A stretch of 64,000 nucleotides of DNA, taken from NCEH01 sp002257205 (GTDB lineage Bacteria > Pseudomonadota > Alphaproteobacteria > Rhizobiales > Xanthobacteraceae). The position numbers and the translations under genes are program-made. The notes under the pieces are model-generated. The model had not been told where the DNA came from, ran no database searches, and saw nothing but the letters and a program-made list of their open reading frames with translations. The stretch is from assembly GCF_043195105.1 (NCBI RefSeq), contig NZ_JBAFWO010000002.1, one strand, 5' to 3'. This document shows, in pieces, positions 24,972-33,666 of the stretch (its first letter is position 1; each line of letters opens with the position of its first letter).

Positions 24972-26519
24972 TCATTCCATGACCACGGCGTGGTCATTGT
25001 CCGCCGGCGCCGCGGCGGGCGCGCGCAGCAGCAGCACCAGGGGCATGGCGATCAGCGTCAGGATCATCATGAACTTGAAGTCGTCCATATAGGCGATGAT
25101 GGTGGCCTGAAGCGTGATGATCTGGTCCAGCGCCGCCCGTCCGCCGGCCAGCAGCGGGTCCATGTGCTGGTGGATCCAGGGGGCGTCGAAGGCGTGGTTG
25201 AAGGGCGTCACATAGGCCGCGATGTTCGCGTGGTTCACCTGCACATTGTCCGCCAGCAGCGCCGTCACATAGGCGATGCCGACGCTGGAACCGATGTTGC
25301 GGGAGAGATTGTAGAGCCCCGTGCCCTCGCCGCGCATGTGGGCGGGCAAGGTGGAGAAGGCCACCGTCGTCAGCGGCACGAACAGGAAGCCCAGCCCCGC
25401 CCCCTGCACGAAGCCGACCCACACCACGGTCCATTGCGACACGTCCGGCGTCCATCCCGTCATGGCGTACATGGCCCAGGCGGTGAGGCCGAGGCCGAGG
25501 GTCAGAAGGATGCGCGTATCCACCCGCCCGATCATGCGGCCGACGATGAACATGCACAGCATCGTGCCCATGCCGCGCGGCCCCATCACCAGGCCGGCGG
25601 TCATCACGGGATAGCCCATCAGAGTCTGGAGATAGGGCGTCATCAGCGCCAGCGAGGCGAGATAGGTGACGCCGACGATGAAGATGAAGAACATGCTGAC
25701 CGAGAAGTTCCGGTCCAGGAACAGGCGCGGATTGACGAAGCTCTTGGTGGCCGTGAACGTGTGGATCAGGAACACATAGGTGGCCGAGGCGCACACCACC
25801 GCCCAGATGATGATTTCGCCGGACGAGAGCCAATCGAGCTGTTCGCCCCGGTCCAGGAACAATTGCAGCGTCGCGATCGCCACCGAGAGCGCGCCGAAGC
25901 CGAGCCAGTCGAGCTTCGCGGCGGTATTGCGCGTGGTTTCCGTGACGAACACCGTGATGCCGGCAAACGCCAGCAGGCCGATCGGCAGGTTGATGTAGAA
26001 CACCCAGCGCCAGCTGATGTTGTCGGTCAGCCAGCCGCCGATCACCGGCCCGAGCACCGGGCCGACCATCACCGAGACGCCGAACAGCGCCATGGCGGAG
26101 CCGCGCTCCTGCGGCGTGTAGATATCCAGCAGGATACCCTGCGACAGCGGCACCAAAGCCGCACCGAACAGGCCCTGCGCCAGGCGGAAGGCGACGATCT
26201 CCACCAGCGATTGCGAGAGGCCGCACAGGATCGAGGCGATTACAAAGCCGGCGATGGCGGTGAGCAGCACCCGCTTGCGCCCGAACCGCGTCGCGAGGAA
26301 GCCGGACGGCGGCGTCATGATCGCGGCGGCGACGATATAGGAGGTCAGCACCCAGTTGATCTGGTCCGCGCTCGCCGAGACGCTACCCTGGATATAGGGC
26401 AGCGCCACGTTGGCGATGGTGGTATCGAGCGCCTGCATGATCACGGCGAGGATCACGCACGCGGTGATCGCGCCCCGGTTGGCGATCGCGGGTGTGCCGC
26501 CCGCAGCGGCCTCAGCCAT
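24972..26519 (-). CDS. EmrB/QacA-type drug efflux MFS transporter (DHA2 family)
   Basis: A 515-residue inner-membrane protein with about 14 predicted helices. MQALDTTIANVALPYIQGS at the N-terminus and GWLTDNISWRWVFYINLPIG are signature stretches of the DHA2 family. Together with the adjacent membrane-fusion protein it should export hydrophobic toxic compounds through an outer-membrane channel encoded elsewhere. Start at 26519 overlaps the EmrA-like stop by 8 bases. The C-terminus is unusually acidic (PADNDHAVVME). Confidence 0.92.
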   Translation of the reverse strand: MAEAAAGGTPAIANRGAITACVILAVIMQALDTTIANVALPYIQGSVSASADQINWVLTSYIVAAAIMTPPSGFLATRFGRKRVLLTAIAGFVIASILCGLSQSLVEIVAFRLAQGLFGAALVPLSQGILLDIYTPQERGSAMALFGVSVMVGPVLGPVIGGWLTDNISWRWVFYINLPIGLLAFAGITVFVTETTRNTAAKLDWLGFGALSVAIATLQLFLDRGEQLDWLSSGEIIIWAVVCASATYVFLIHTFTATKSFVNPRLFLDRNFSVSMFFIFIVGVTYLASLALMTPYLQTLMGYPVMTAGLVMGPRGMGTMLCMFIVGRMIGRVDTRILLTLGLGLTAWAMYAMTGWTPDVSQWTVVWVGFVQGAGLGFLFVPLTTVAFSTLPAHMRGEGTGLYNLSRNIGSSVGIAYVTALLADNVQVNHANIAAYVTPFNHAFDAPWIHQHMDPLLAGGRAALDQIITLQATIIAYMDDFKFMMILTLIAMPLVLLLRAPAAAPADNDHAVVME

Positions 26520-27729
26520 GGTTTGCGGTTCCGAACAGGTCAGACACGAAGGTGGGCAGGCCGCGCGGATGGCCGGTGTCCACCTCAACCGTCACGCTCA
26601 TGCCAACCCGCAGCGGCGGCTTGCCGGCAAGGTCGGTGAAATGGACGATCATGGGAATGCGCTGCACCACCTTCACCCAATTGCCGGTGGTGTTCTGCGC
26701 CGGCAGCAGCGAGAAGCTCGCGCCCGAGGCCGGGCTGATGCTCTCCACCGTGCCGGCCCATTCGATGCCGGGATAGGTATCCACCGTGATGCTCACGGGC
26801 TGCCCCGGCTTGACGAAGGTCAGCTCGGTCTCCTTCGGGCTCGCGGCGACCCAGATATTCGTGGTGGAGACGAGGCTGAAGGCCTGCTGGGCGGCATCGA
26901 GATAGGCACCGACCTGGAGCGAGGGCACATTGGTGACGATGCCGTCGAACGGCGCCCGCACGATGGTTTCGTTGAGGTCGCGCTGGGCCTTGTCCACGGC
27001 GGATTTGGCCTGGAGATAGGACGGGTTCTGCTCCACCTTCTGGTCGGCATCGCCGCCGAGCTGCGCCAGCGTCGCCGCCGCCTGGGCCTTCGCCACGGCC
27101 ACCTTCTGGTTGGCGCTGTCGAGATTCTGCTTGGCCTGATCATAGGCGGCCTTGGAGGCTGCCGCGCTCGCCAGCAACTCCTCCTGGCGCTTGAAGCTGG
27201 TCTGGTAGAAGGGCAGATCGGCCTGCGCCTGGGCGATCTCCGCCTGGGCCTGCTTGTAATTGGCCTTCAGGGTGAGGATCTGGTTGCGCACCGTGCCGAG
27301 CTGCGCGGTCGCGCCATCGAGCGCGATCTGAAACGTGTCCTGCTGGAGCTGGAACAGGATATCCCCCTTCTTCACCCGCTGGTTGTCGTGGACGGCGATG
27401 GACGCGACGATGCCCGCGACATCGGTGGAGATGCCCACGGTGTCGGCCTGCACATAGGCATTGTCGGTCGACATCACGCTTCCGCCGGTGACGTAGAAAT
27501 AGCCGCCCACCACCAGTGCCACCGGCAGCAGCGCGAATAGAATGGTGCGCACAAGGCTGCGGCGCGATTTGGCGGGACGCTCCGGGGCAGGGGGCGCGGC
27601 GGGTTCGGGGGAAGCGACCGCCGGTTCGGCGCGCGCCTCGCGCATCGTGTCGAGGCTGGCCGGCTGTGCGGCGCCCGCGGGGTCACGGCGCGCGACGGCG
27701 GGACGATCAATGGATTGAGCTTCAGCCAT
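26512..27729 (-). CDS. EmrA/HlyD-type membrane fusion protein
   Basis: A 405-residue periplasmic adaptor anchored by one N-terminal helix (ILFALLPVALVVGGYFYV, about residues 63-80). A biotinyl-lipoyl half (TDNAYVQADTVGISTDVAG), a long alpha-hairpin coiled coil rich in Ala, Gln and Lys (about 130-235) and a beta-barrel region (IVRAPFDGIVTN) follow. The cytoplasmic tail is rich in Pro and Ala. A good AGGAG lies 7 bases before the ATG. It overlaps marR by 8 bases, so all three genes form one operon. Confidence 0.92.
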   Translation of the reverse strand: MAEAQSIDRPAVARRDPAGAAQPASLDTMREARAEPAVASPEPAAPPAPERPAKSRRSLVRTILFALLPVALVVGGYFYVTGGSVMSTDNAYVQADTVGISTDVAGIVASIAVHDNQRVKKGDILFQLQQDTFQIALDGATAQLGTVRNQILTLKANYKQAQAEIAQAQADLPFYQTSFKRQEELLASAAASKAAYDQAKQNLDSANQKVAVAKAQAAATLAQLGGDADQKVEQNPSYLQAKSAVDKAQRDLNETIVRAPFDGIVTNVPSLQVGAYLDAAQQAFSLVSTTNIWVAASPKETELTFVKPGQPVSITVDTYPGIEWAGTVESISPASGASFSLLPAQNTTGNWVKVVQRIPMIVHFTDLAGKPPLRVGMSVTVEVDTGHPRGLPTFVSDLFGTANHG

Positions 27730-28186
27730 GGTTTTGCTCCTGATCGGGGCCAGGTTCGTTGGAAACGTTGAGAAGGTTCGCCTTCATGATCGCGAGGGCG
27801 TGCATCATGCGGGCGCAGTCCTCGTCCGAAACGCCGGCGAGGGCCTCGCTGCGCGTGGCTTCGCCCAGCTTCTGCATTTCGGTCAGGATCGGTTGCGCGC
27901 CCTGGCCCATGTAAAGCAGCCACACCCGCCGGTCGGTGGGATGGCGCCGCCGCTCGATCAGGCCGCGCTGCTCCAGCTTGTCGAGAATGCGCACCAGCGT
28001 GATGGGCTCGATCTCCATCAGGTCCGCGAGGCCGCCCTGGTGGATGCCCTCATTGTGCTTGAGATAGGCCAGCGTCTGCCAATGGGAGCGCGTCAGCCCG
28101 CTGTCGCGGGCGCGCTGCTCGAACCGCTTGCGCAGCAGGCGGGCAACGTCGTGCAGCAGGAAGCCGAGCGTGGAATGGTCCACCAT
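27722..28186 (-). CDS. MarR-family transcriptional regulator
   Basis: The 154-residue protein has the MarR winged helix: LTRSHWQTLAYLKHNEGIHQ, then LMEIEPITLVRILDKLEQRG and the wing LIERRRHPTDRRVWLLY. It is the first gene of the efflux operon and presumably represses it, binding the inverted repeat just upstream of its own start and releasing on ligand. No good Shine-Dalgarno sequence precedes the ATG. Confidence 0.9.
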   Translation of the reverse strand: MVDHSTLGFLLHDVARLLRKRFEQRARDSGLTRSHWQTLAYLKHNEGIHQGGLADLMEIEPITLVRILDKLEQRGLIERRRHPTDRRVWLLYMGQGAQPILTEMQKLGEATRSEALAGVSDEDCARMMHALAIMKANLLNVSNEPGPDQEQNHG

Positions 28187-28196
28187 TTAGGAGCTT

Positions 28197-28236
28197 TCAT
28201 ATAATAAGCATGCTCATTGATAGCAATGTTATATGA
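28197..28236. promoter_or_regulatory. Candidate MarR operator of the efflux operon
   Basis: TCATATAA (28197-28204) and TTATATGA (28229-28236) form a perfect 8-bp inverted repeat across 24 bases. The AT-rich block stands out from the GC-rich surroundings and begins 11 bases upstream of the marR ATG, so it covers the likely promoter. Confidence 0.6.
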
Positions 28237-28468
28237 CGTGATCGGCCGCAACGCCAGTGCCGTGCGATCACGCTTGCTCGATCGGGGGGCACGTTTGGCG
28301 CGGAACGGGCGCGGGCTGCCGGGCTTGCGCAGCTCAGGCCGTCCGCAGAGGGGCACGCGCTGCACTGGGCTCACCGGCCGTGCCGATGTCCTTTCCTCAT
28401 GCGCGATGCCGGAAAAGGAAGAACCGCTGGCGGGCCCGGCCCGGCGCGGGGTTCGTGCCGTTGCGGCG

Positions 28469-29527
28469 CTAGACCTGCGCGGCGCGCGTGGCGGCGATCA
28501 GCCGATCCACCTCGGCGGGATCGGTCCGGAACGAGCAGACCAGGCGGACGAAGGCCTGGTCCGTCCCGATGGGGGCAAGCCCGGAGGCGAGGCGCGGCCA
28601 TTCGTAATAATGCGCGCCCGCCGCCTGGAGGGCCTCGTGCAAAGTGCGCGGCAGGATCGCGAACACTTCATTGGCCTGGGTCGGCACGGGCAGCGCGACG
28701 CTGGGCACGCCCGCGAGCCCGGCCGCGAGCCGCGCCGCCATGGCATTGGCGTGCCGGGCCGTTTCGAGCCACAGGCCGTCTTCCAGATAGGCCGCCATTT
28801 GCGCGCCGAGGAACCGGCTCTTGGAAATCACATGGGCACCGCGCTTCACGCGATAGTCGAAATGATCCGCCAGTGCCGGATCGAAGATCACCACGGCCTC
28901 CACCCCCATGGCGCCGTTCTTGGTGGCGCCAAAGGTCATCACGTCCACGCCCGCCTTCCAGGTGAGGGCCGCCGGGCTGGCATTGGACGCGGCGAGCGCA
29001 TTGGCGAAGCGCGCGCCGTCCATGTGCAGGTTGAGGCCGTGCGCGCGGCAATAGGCGCCGATCTCCCCCACCTCCTCGGCCGTATAGACGAGGCCGAGCT
29101 CGCTTGCCTGGGTGATCGACACCCCCGCCGGCATCTGCTGGTGGAAGCCGCGCCGGAAATCGCGGCGCGACCGCTCGATCTCGTCCACGCTCAACTTACC
29201 GCCGAAGCCCTCCAGCGTGGTGAGCTTGGCGCCGCCGGTGAAGAATTCCGGCGCGCCGCATTCATCGGTATTGAGGTGGGAATCGCGGTGGCAGAACACG
29301 GTGCCATAGGCCGGCGTCAGCGCTGAGAGCGCGAGCGCATTGGCGGCGGTGCCGGTGGCCACCAGGAACACCCGCGCCTCGGTCTCGAACACCTCCCGCA
29401 GCGCCTGCGCCGCGCGCGCGCTCCAGGGGTCGGCGCCATAGGAAGGCGCGGACCCTTCGTTCGCCCGCGCGAGAGCGGCCATGATCGCGGGGTGAACGCC
29501 GGCTGTGTTGTCGGATGCGAATTCCAT
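28469..29527 (-). CDS. ltaE: Low-specificity L-threonine aldolase
   Basis: A 352-residue PLP enzyme of the beta-eliminating lyase family that cleaves threonine or allo-threonine to glycine and acetaldehyde. It begins MEFASDNTAGVHPAIMAAL; FVATGT-like VATGTAANALAL, HRDSHLNTDECGAPEFF and NLHMDGARFANAL are family stretches. The PLP lysine lies in FGATKNGAMG. The start at 29527 is chosen by homology; upstream in-frame codons run into an intergenic repeat. Ribosome site weak. Monocistronic as far as can be seen. Confidence 0.92.
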   Translation of the reverse strand: MEFASDNTAGVHPAIMAALARANEGSAPSYGADPWSARAAQALREVFETEARVFLVATGTAANALALSALTPAYGTVFCHRDSHLNTDECGAPEFFTGGAKLTTLEGFGGKLSVDEIERSRRDFRRGFHQQMPAGVSITQASELGLVYTAEEVGEIGAYCRAHGLNLHMDGARFANALAASNASPAALTWKAGVDVMTFGATKNGAMGVEAVVIFDPALADHFDYRVKRGAHVISKSRFLGAQMAAYLEDGLWLETARHANAMAARLAAGLAGVPSVALPVPTQANEVFAILPRTLHEALQAAGAHYYEWPRLASGLAPIGTDQAFVRLVCSFRTDPAEVDRLIAATRAAQV

Positions 29528-29653
29528 GGGGGGAGTAGACAGAATTTCGCCCGCCCGCGAAGCCCCATGGCATTCGCGATCCACAGATGAAACCGCATCG
29601 CCGGTCGGGGGCGTGAAGGAAGGTGCGCGCCTTTCCATCGTCGTTCCTTGGTC

Positions 29654-29758
29654 GTCATGGCCGGGCCCGTCCCGGCCACCCGCGCCGGGCCGAACGCGCG
29701 GGCCTTGAAAAGCCGGCGCCAGCGGTGCCGCGTGGATGCACGGGTCGAGCCCGTGCAT
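29654..29758. repeat. Dispersed hairpin repeat pair upstream of ltaE
   Basis: GGCCGGG (29659-29665) pairs with CCCGGCC (29671-29677), preceded by GTCAT. ATGCACGGG (29736-29744) pairs perfectly with CCCGTGCAT (29750-29758) around TCGAG, followed by GACA. GTCATGGCCGGG and CGGG...CCCG...ATGAC elements of this kind are widespread between genes of Hyphomicrobiales. Confidence 0.65.
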
Positions 29759-29804
29759 GACAATGCTCTGCCGGAATTGCGCCGGACTTTATCGGGCAGG
29801 GACC

Positions 29805-30755
29805 CTAGGCGCTGGCGGCGGTTGCGGGGCGGGGCTCTTCCAGCAGGATGCAATTGCGCCCGGCCATCTTGGCCCGGTAAAGCGCCTTGTCGGCGCGCCC
29901 GTAGATATCGGTCGCGCCCTCGCCCGGTATGGCGGCGGCCACGCCGGCGGAAAACGTATAGGCGAAGTCCGGGCGCTGCGGCAGCGGGCGGGACATCTGG
30001 ATGGTGGCGAGCATCTGCTCCACCAGCAGCCGCGCCTGGGTGATGGAGGTATCGGGAAAGACCAGCACGAATTCCTCGCCGCCGATCCGACCGAAGCAAT
30101 CGCGCCGCCGCACCTGCCCCTGGATCCGCCGGGCGAAATCCCGCAGGATCAGATCGCCCGCCTGATGGCCATAATGGTCGTTGATATATTTGAAATTATC
30201 GAGATCCAGCACGGCGACGCAGCCCGCGACGACGGCCTCTCCGCCATGGCCGGGGAGCCTGCCATTGCGCGAGAGCATGTCTTCAATGCGCGCGATCACA
30301 TAGCGCCGGTTGGCGACCCCGGTGAGATCGTCGGTATGGGAAGCCTTGATCGCGAGATCGCGATCCTGCCGTACGCTGCGCTCTTCCGCGCGCAGGGAGG
30401 TGATGTCGCTGGCGATACACAGCATCCAGCCGTTGGGCTGCACCGTTTCCGTCATCCACAGCCAGCGCCCCTCGACCAGGTCGGTCTCGAAGGCGCGGAA
30501 TCCGATCTTGCCCCGGCGCGACTGGGTCGACATCAGCCAGGCTTCGAAATCGGCGGTGCGGATCACCGTGCCGCGCCCGGCATGGAAGTTGCGCCGCATC
30601 AGGTCGCCCCAGAAGGGGGCCTCGCCGAGTGCGAGAAAAAAAGCGGACCGGAAAGACGCATTGGCATAGCGCAGGCGGTCGAACATATCGTACGCGGCCA
30701 CCAGGACCGGCGTATGTTCGTACAGCTGGGCAAGCGCTTCGCTCGTATCGGGCAT
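29805..30755 (-). CDS. PAS-GGDEF diguanylate cyclase
   Basis: A cytoplasmic protein of about 316 residues with an N-terminal PAS-like sensor (VLVAAYDMFDRLRYANASFR) and a C-terminal GGDEF domain (from about residue 145; HTDDLTGVANRRYV). The active-site motif is RIGGEEF, with an RxxD inhibitory site (RRRD) five residues before it, so it should make cyclic di-GMP and be product-inhibited. The start is uncertain: 30755 (MPDTSEALAQLYEHTP) fits the domain, while 30824 is the longest frame. No EAL domain. Its target process cannot be told from the neighbours. Confidence 0.85.
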   Translation of the reverse strand: MPDTSEALAQLYEHTPVLVAAYDMFDRLRYANASFRSAFFLALGEAPFWGDLMRRNFHAGRGTVIRTADFEAWLMSTQSRRGKIGFRAFETDLVEGRWLWMTETVQPNGWMLCIASDITSLRAEERSVRQDRDLAIKASHTDDLTGVANRRYVIARIEDMLSRNGRLPGHGGEAVVAGCVAVLDLDNFKYINDHYGHQAGDLILRDFARRIQGQVRRRDCFGRIGGEEFVLVFPDTSITQARLLVEQMLATIQMSRPLPQRPDFAYTFSAGVAAAIPGEGATDIYGRADKALYRAKMAGRNCILLEEPRPATAASA

Positions 30756-30926
30756 CGCCCGCACTGTAGCCGAGTGCGCTGCCACAAACGAGCGCGATTG
30801 CGCTGTCTCGCCTCGGCAAACCACGCTTGGGGCGCGCGCGGACAGGGTCCACGGTCTTCCGCTGCGACATATTTTGCGCGGTTTTCCAAGGGGAAGGGCG
30901 CGACGGTCCTGCGGCGCGGCCGCCGC

Positions 30927-32081
30927 TCAGCGGGTCTCGGGCACGGTGCCGGCGCGGCCGGCGAGCCAGGAGAGCAGGGGATTGTCGTGCTTGGGCTGGG
31001 CGCCGGGCAGGCTCGCCACAACGATAATCCGCGTGACCTCCCCGCGCTTATAGGCCTGCAGGAATTTCGGATAATCGCTGAACGAGATGCAGCCGTTGGA
31101 ATCGCCGCGCGGTCCCATCATGTAGCTGTGGGTCAGGAAGCCGTCGCGGCCATACATGGGCTCCTTGCCCACCGGCCGCATGCGCAGCGCTTCGACCCCG
31201 TGGAACAGGGATTCGCGCATGGTCAGCTCATAGGTGTTCGGCGGGGTGGGCCCGACCATCTTCTTCGAGACGTGGCGCACGTCGTCGAATGTGTCGCCAT
31301 AGCCGGAATGCGCCTCCAGCTTCTCGCCACTCGGCATGTACACGGTCTTGCCGGCGATGTCGTAGACGGCGAAGCGGTCGGTGGGGCCGGGCAGGATGGA
31401 TTGGGCGGCCGGCGGCGGCACCATCTGGGGCGTGAGCTTCGGCGCGGGCTCTTCGCCGAACGGCCGGTCGGAGGGGGGTAGATAGGCCAGCTGCGTGCCG
31501 CCGATCTGGTTGGCGATCTGGCGGCTCAGCGGGTTGCGCGTGGGCAGCGGGGCGGTGTCCGGCAGGCCGAGATCGGGCGCGGCGGAGAGTTGGGTTTGCG
31601 AGGGCAGGCCGGGTGCGAGCAGAGGCTTCACCGGCGGCAGGGGCACGGCGCGGGAGGCTTCCAGCGGCTCGGCCGGCGGCAGCGCGGACGCAACCGCGGT
31701 GCGCCGGGGCACGAACGAGCCCTGCGCAGTGCGGATGCCGCCGTCGAACATCCAGCTCGGCGCCAGGATGATCGCGCCGGCGGAGCGGAAATTCTCGATG
31801 TCGGTCACGTCCTTTTCCGCGTCGTCCAGCGCCGGGGCCGGCTGAACGGGGGCGGCGAACACCTGGACCGGGGCCGGCAGGGGCGCCGGCGGCACCTCGA
31901 TGCGGTGGCTGGAGCCGCCCGCCAGCATGCGCCATTCGGCATCGGAAGCGACGATAAGCGTTGCGGCGGCCAGCGCGCCGACGCCGATGACCAACGCGCC
32001 GAAGACGACCAGCGGCAGCCGGGCCTTTGATGAGACAGGGCTATCCATGTAGCCGGTGTCGTCATAGGGCGTGTAGGTCAT
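30927..32081 (-). CDS. DUF2778 (Tlde1-like) L,D-transpeptidase-fold protein
   Basis: A 384-residue protein with one N-terminal membrane segment (LPLVVFGALVIGVGALAAAT), a long Pro/Ala-rich periplasmic linker and a C-terminal DUF2778 domain (about 255-365). The conserved catalytic-type His and Cys are in DGFLTHSYMMG and DSNGCISFSDY. The domain is shared with the type VI secretion effector Tlde1, which acts on peptidoglycan tetrapeptides. With a membrane anchor and no T6SS genes nearby, a housekeeping role in the cell wall is more likely. A GAGG ribosome site is close to the ATG. Confidence 0.8.
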   Translation of the reverse strand: MTYTPYDDTGYMDSPVSSKARLPLVVFGALVIGVGALAAATLIVASDAEWRMLAGGSSHRIEVPPAPLPAPVQVFAAPVQPAPALDDAEKDVTDIENFRSAGAIILAPSWMFDGGIRTAQGSFVPRRTAVASALPPAEPLEASRAVPLPPVKPLLAPGLPSQTQLSAAPDLGLPDTAPLPTRNPLSRQIANQIGGTQLAYLPPSDRPFGEEPAPKLTPQMVPPPAAQSILPGPTDRFAVYDIAGKTVYMPSGEKLEAHSGYGDTFDDVRHVSKKMVGPTPPNTYELTMRESLFHGVEALRMRPVGKEPMYGRDGFLTHSYMMGPRGDSNGCISFSDYPKFLQAYKRGEVTRIIVVASLPGAQPKHDNPLLSWLAGRAGTVPETR

Positions 32082-32564
32082 GATCCTCACTGCGCGAACG
32101 GATTTCGATCCCGATTCTAAACGCGGCGGATTGCGCCACGCTGTGCGAATCAGATGTCTGCGCCCGCGCCGAACGGCCCGTGGGCTTTTCAATCAAACCT
32201 TGGCTTGCCAGGGCGGAACCGATGGTCTGTCCGCCCTGCCGATACCCCAAGCTACCAGCGCCTGGTAACCATTTTATTGATCTTGCCGCTTCAAGCAAAT
32301 CAGGATGGCGCAAATATGTAGCCCGCGCCCCCCGATCCGTGCAAACGCCGCGCCGTCGCACCTTGAAAAGCTTAGAAAAACAAACGGCTTGAAAAATTTC
32401 GCCCAAGGTGGACCCGCCGTGCGTCGGCTCCGCTTTCAAGGATTTCGAAAATAGTTGGCGGTATCTGGGTGATGTGATGCGACGCGGAGCCGCGGCGGAT
32501 GCGCCGGCCGATGGGCGTTGAAGTTTCGGTTGGAGGTGGCGGCGGGCGGGGCCATCATCGTGGG
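32082..32564. other. Divergent intergenic region
   Basis: The 483 bases between the DUF2778 gene and the LysR gene contain no convincing frame, hairpin terminator or known RNA. They include AT-richer patches around 32255-32300 and 32360-32400 that probably hold the two divergent promoters. Confidence 0.5.
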
Positions 32565-33473
32565 ATGATCGACCTGAGGAACATCGAGACCTTCTTCTGG
32601 GCGGCGGCGCTGGGCAGCCTGCGGGCGGCTTCGGAGAAGCTTGGCACGACCCAGCCCGCCATTTCCCAGCGCATTGCATCGCTGGAGAGCGCGCTGGGCG
32701 TGCGGCTGTTCGAGCGGGAGGCGCGCGGCGTCAAGCTCACCGCCAAGGGGCATGAGCTGCTCTCCCACGCCGAGCGCATGATGCAGGTGCGCCACGACAT
32801 GCTGCAAGCGGCGCGCGACCAGACCACCATGAGCGGCACCTTGCGCATTGGCGTGGCGGAAACCATCGTCCAGACGTGGCTGCCGCGCCTGATCGAACAG
32901 GTGCATTCCGCTTATCCCTCGCTGGTGCTGGAAATCGAGGTGGACAGCACGCACGTGCTGCAATCCCACCTCATGGCACGGCAGATCGACGTCGCCTTCC
33001 TCATGGGTCCGGTGCTGGAGGCGCGGGTGGAGAATCTGCACCTGTGCACCTATCCGCTGGCCTGGGTGGTCAATCCCGGGGTCGATCTCGGGCCGGGGCC
33101 GGTGACTTTGGACCGGGTGGCGACCTTGCCCATCATCACCTATCCCTCCAACAGCTCGCCCTATCGCATGGTGCGCGACATGCTGATGCGCTGGGGCATA
33201 TCGACTCCGCGCATGTATGGCTGCGCCTCGCTCTCCATGGTGGTGCGCATGGTGCTCGACGGCATCGGCACCGCGGTCATCACGCCGGTTTTCCTGGGAA
33301 AGGAGCTGGAGCGGGGCGAATTGCAGCTGCTAGACGTGGTGTGCGATCCGCTGCCGGATCTCAGCTTCACCGCGAGCTGGATCGACGGGCCGGAGAGCTA
33401 TCCCTCGCGCGTCATCGCCCGCCTGGCGCAGACCGTGGCGGGGGGCGCTCCTAAGCGGGACATGGAGACATAA
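32565..33473 (+). CDS. LysR-family transcriptional regulator
   Basis: A 302-residue regulator. The N-terminal winged helix is clear (IETFFWAAALGSLRAASEKL, TTQPAISQRIASLESALG), followed by LFEREARGVKLTAKG, and an effector-binding domain from about residue 90. It is encoded just upstream of, and in the same direction as, the M24/TRAP operon, and is the obvious candidate activator. The ATG at 32565 (MIDLRNIETFF) is preferred over the earlier in-frame ATG. The inducer is unknown. Confidence 0.9.
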   Translation: MIDLRNIETFFWAAALGSLRAASEKLGTTQPAISQRIASLESALGVRLFEREARGVKLTAKGHELLSHAERMMQVRHDMLQAARDQTTMSGTLRIGVAETIVQTWLPRLIEQVHSAYPSLVLEIEVDSTHVLQSHLMARQIDVAFLMGPVLEARVENLHLCTYPLAWVVNPGVDLGPGPVTLDRVATLPIITYPSNSSPYRMVRDMLMRWGISTPRMYGCASLSMVVRMVLDGIGTAVITPVFLGKELERGELQLLDVVCDPLPDLSFTASWIDGPESYPSRVIARLAQTVAGGAPKRDMET

Positions 33474-33492
33474 ATCCAGCTTATACGTCGCT

Positions 33493-33510
33493 TCCAAACA
33501 TACAATTGGA
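33493..33510. promoter_or_regulatory. Possible LysR operator before the M24 gene
   Basis: TCCAA and TTGGA form a short inverted repeat around 8 bases in an AT-rich stretch shortly after the lysR stop, in the 193-base gap before the M24 gene. LysR sites are often interrupted palindromes of this size, but a 5-bp arm is weak evidence. Confidence 0.25.
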
Positions 33511-33666
33511 CAGCTGCCGTCCCCATGCCTTGCAATGACCCTCAGAACGACGGCGTCAACGCCGCGGCAGAGAGGGATATGGGCAATGACAAACGAGCGT
33601 GCGCCTGGCGTGCGATGGGTCTCCCGTGGGGATGTCCCGTTCGCATCCGTCGGTTGAGGGCCGGCG

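Noticed and set aside
24408..26639. 743-codon plus-strand frame opposite the YciI and efflux genes
   Set aside because: Composition is dominated by His, Arg, Gln and Asp; it has no domain and covers genes with clear families on the opposite strand.
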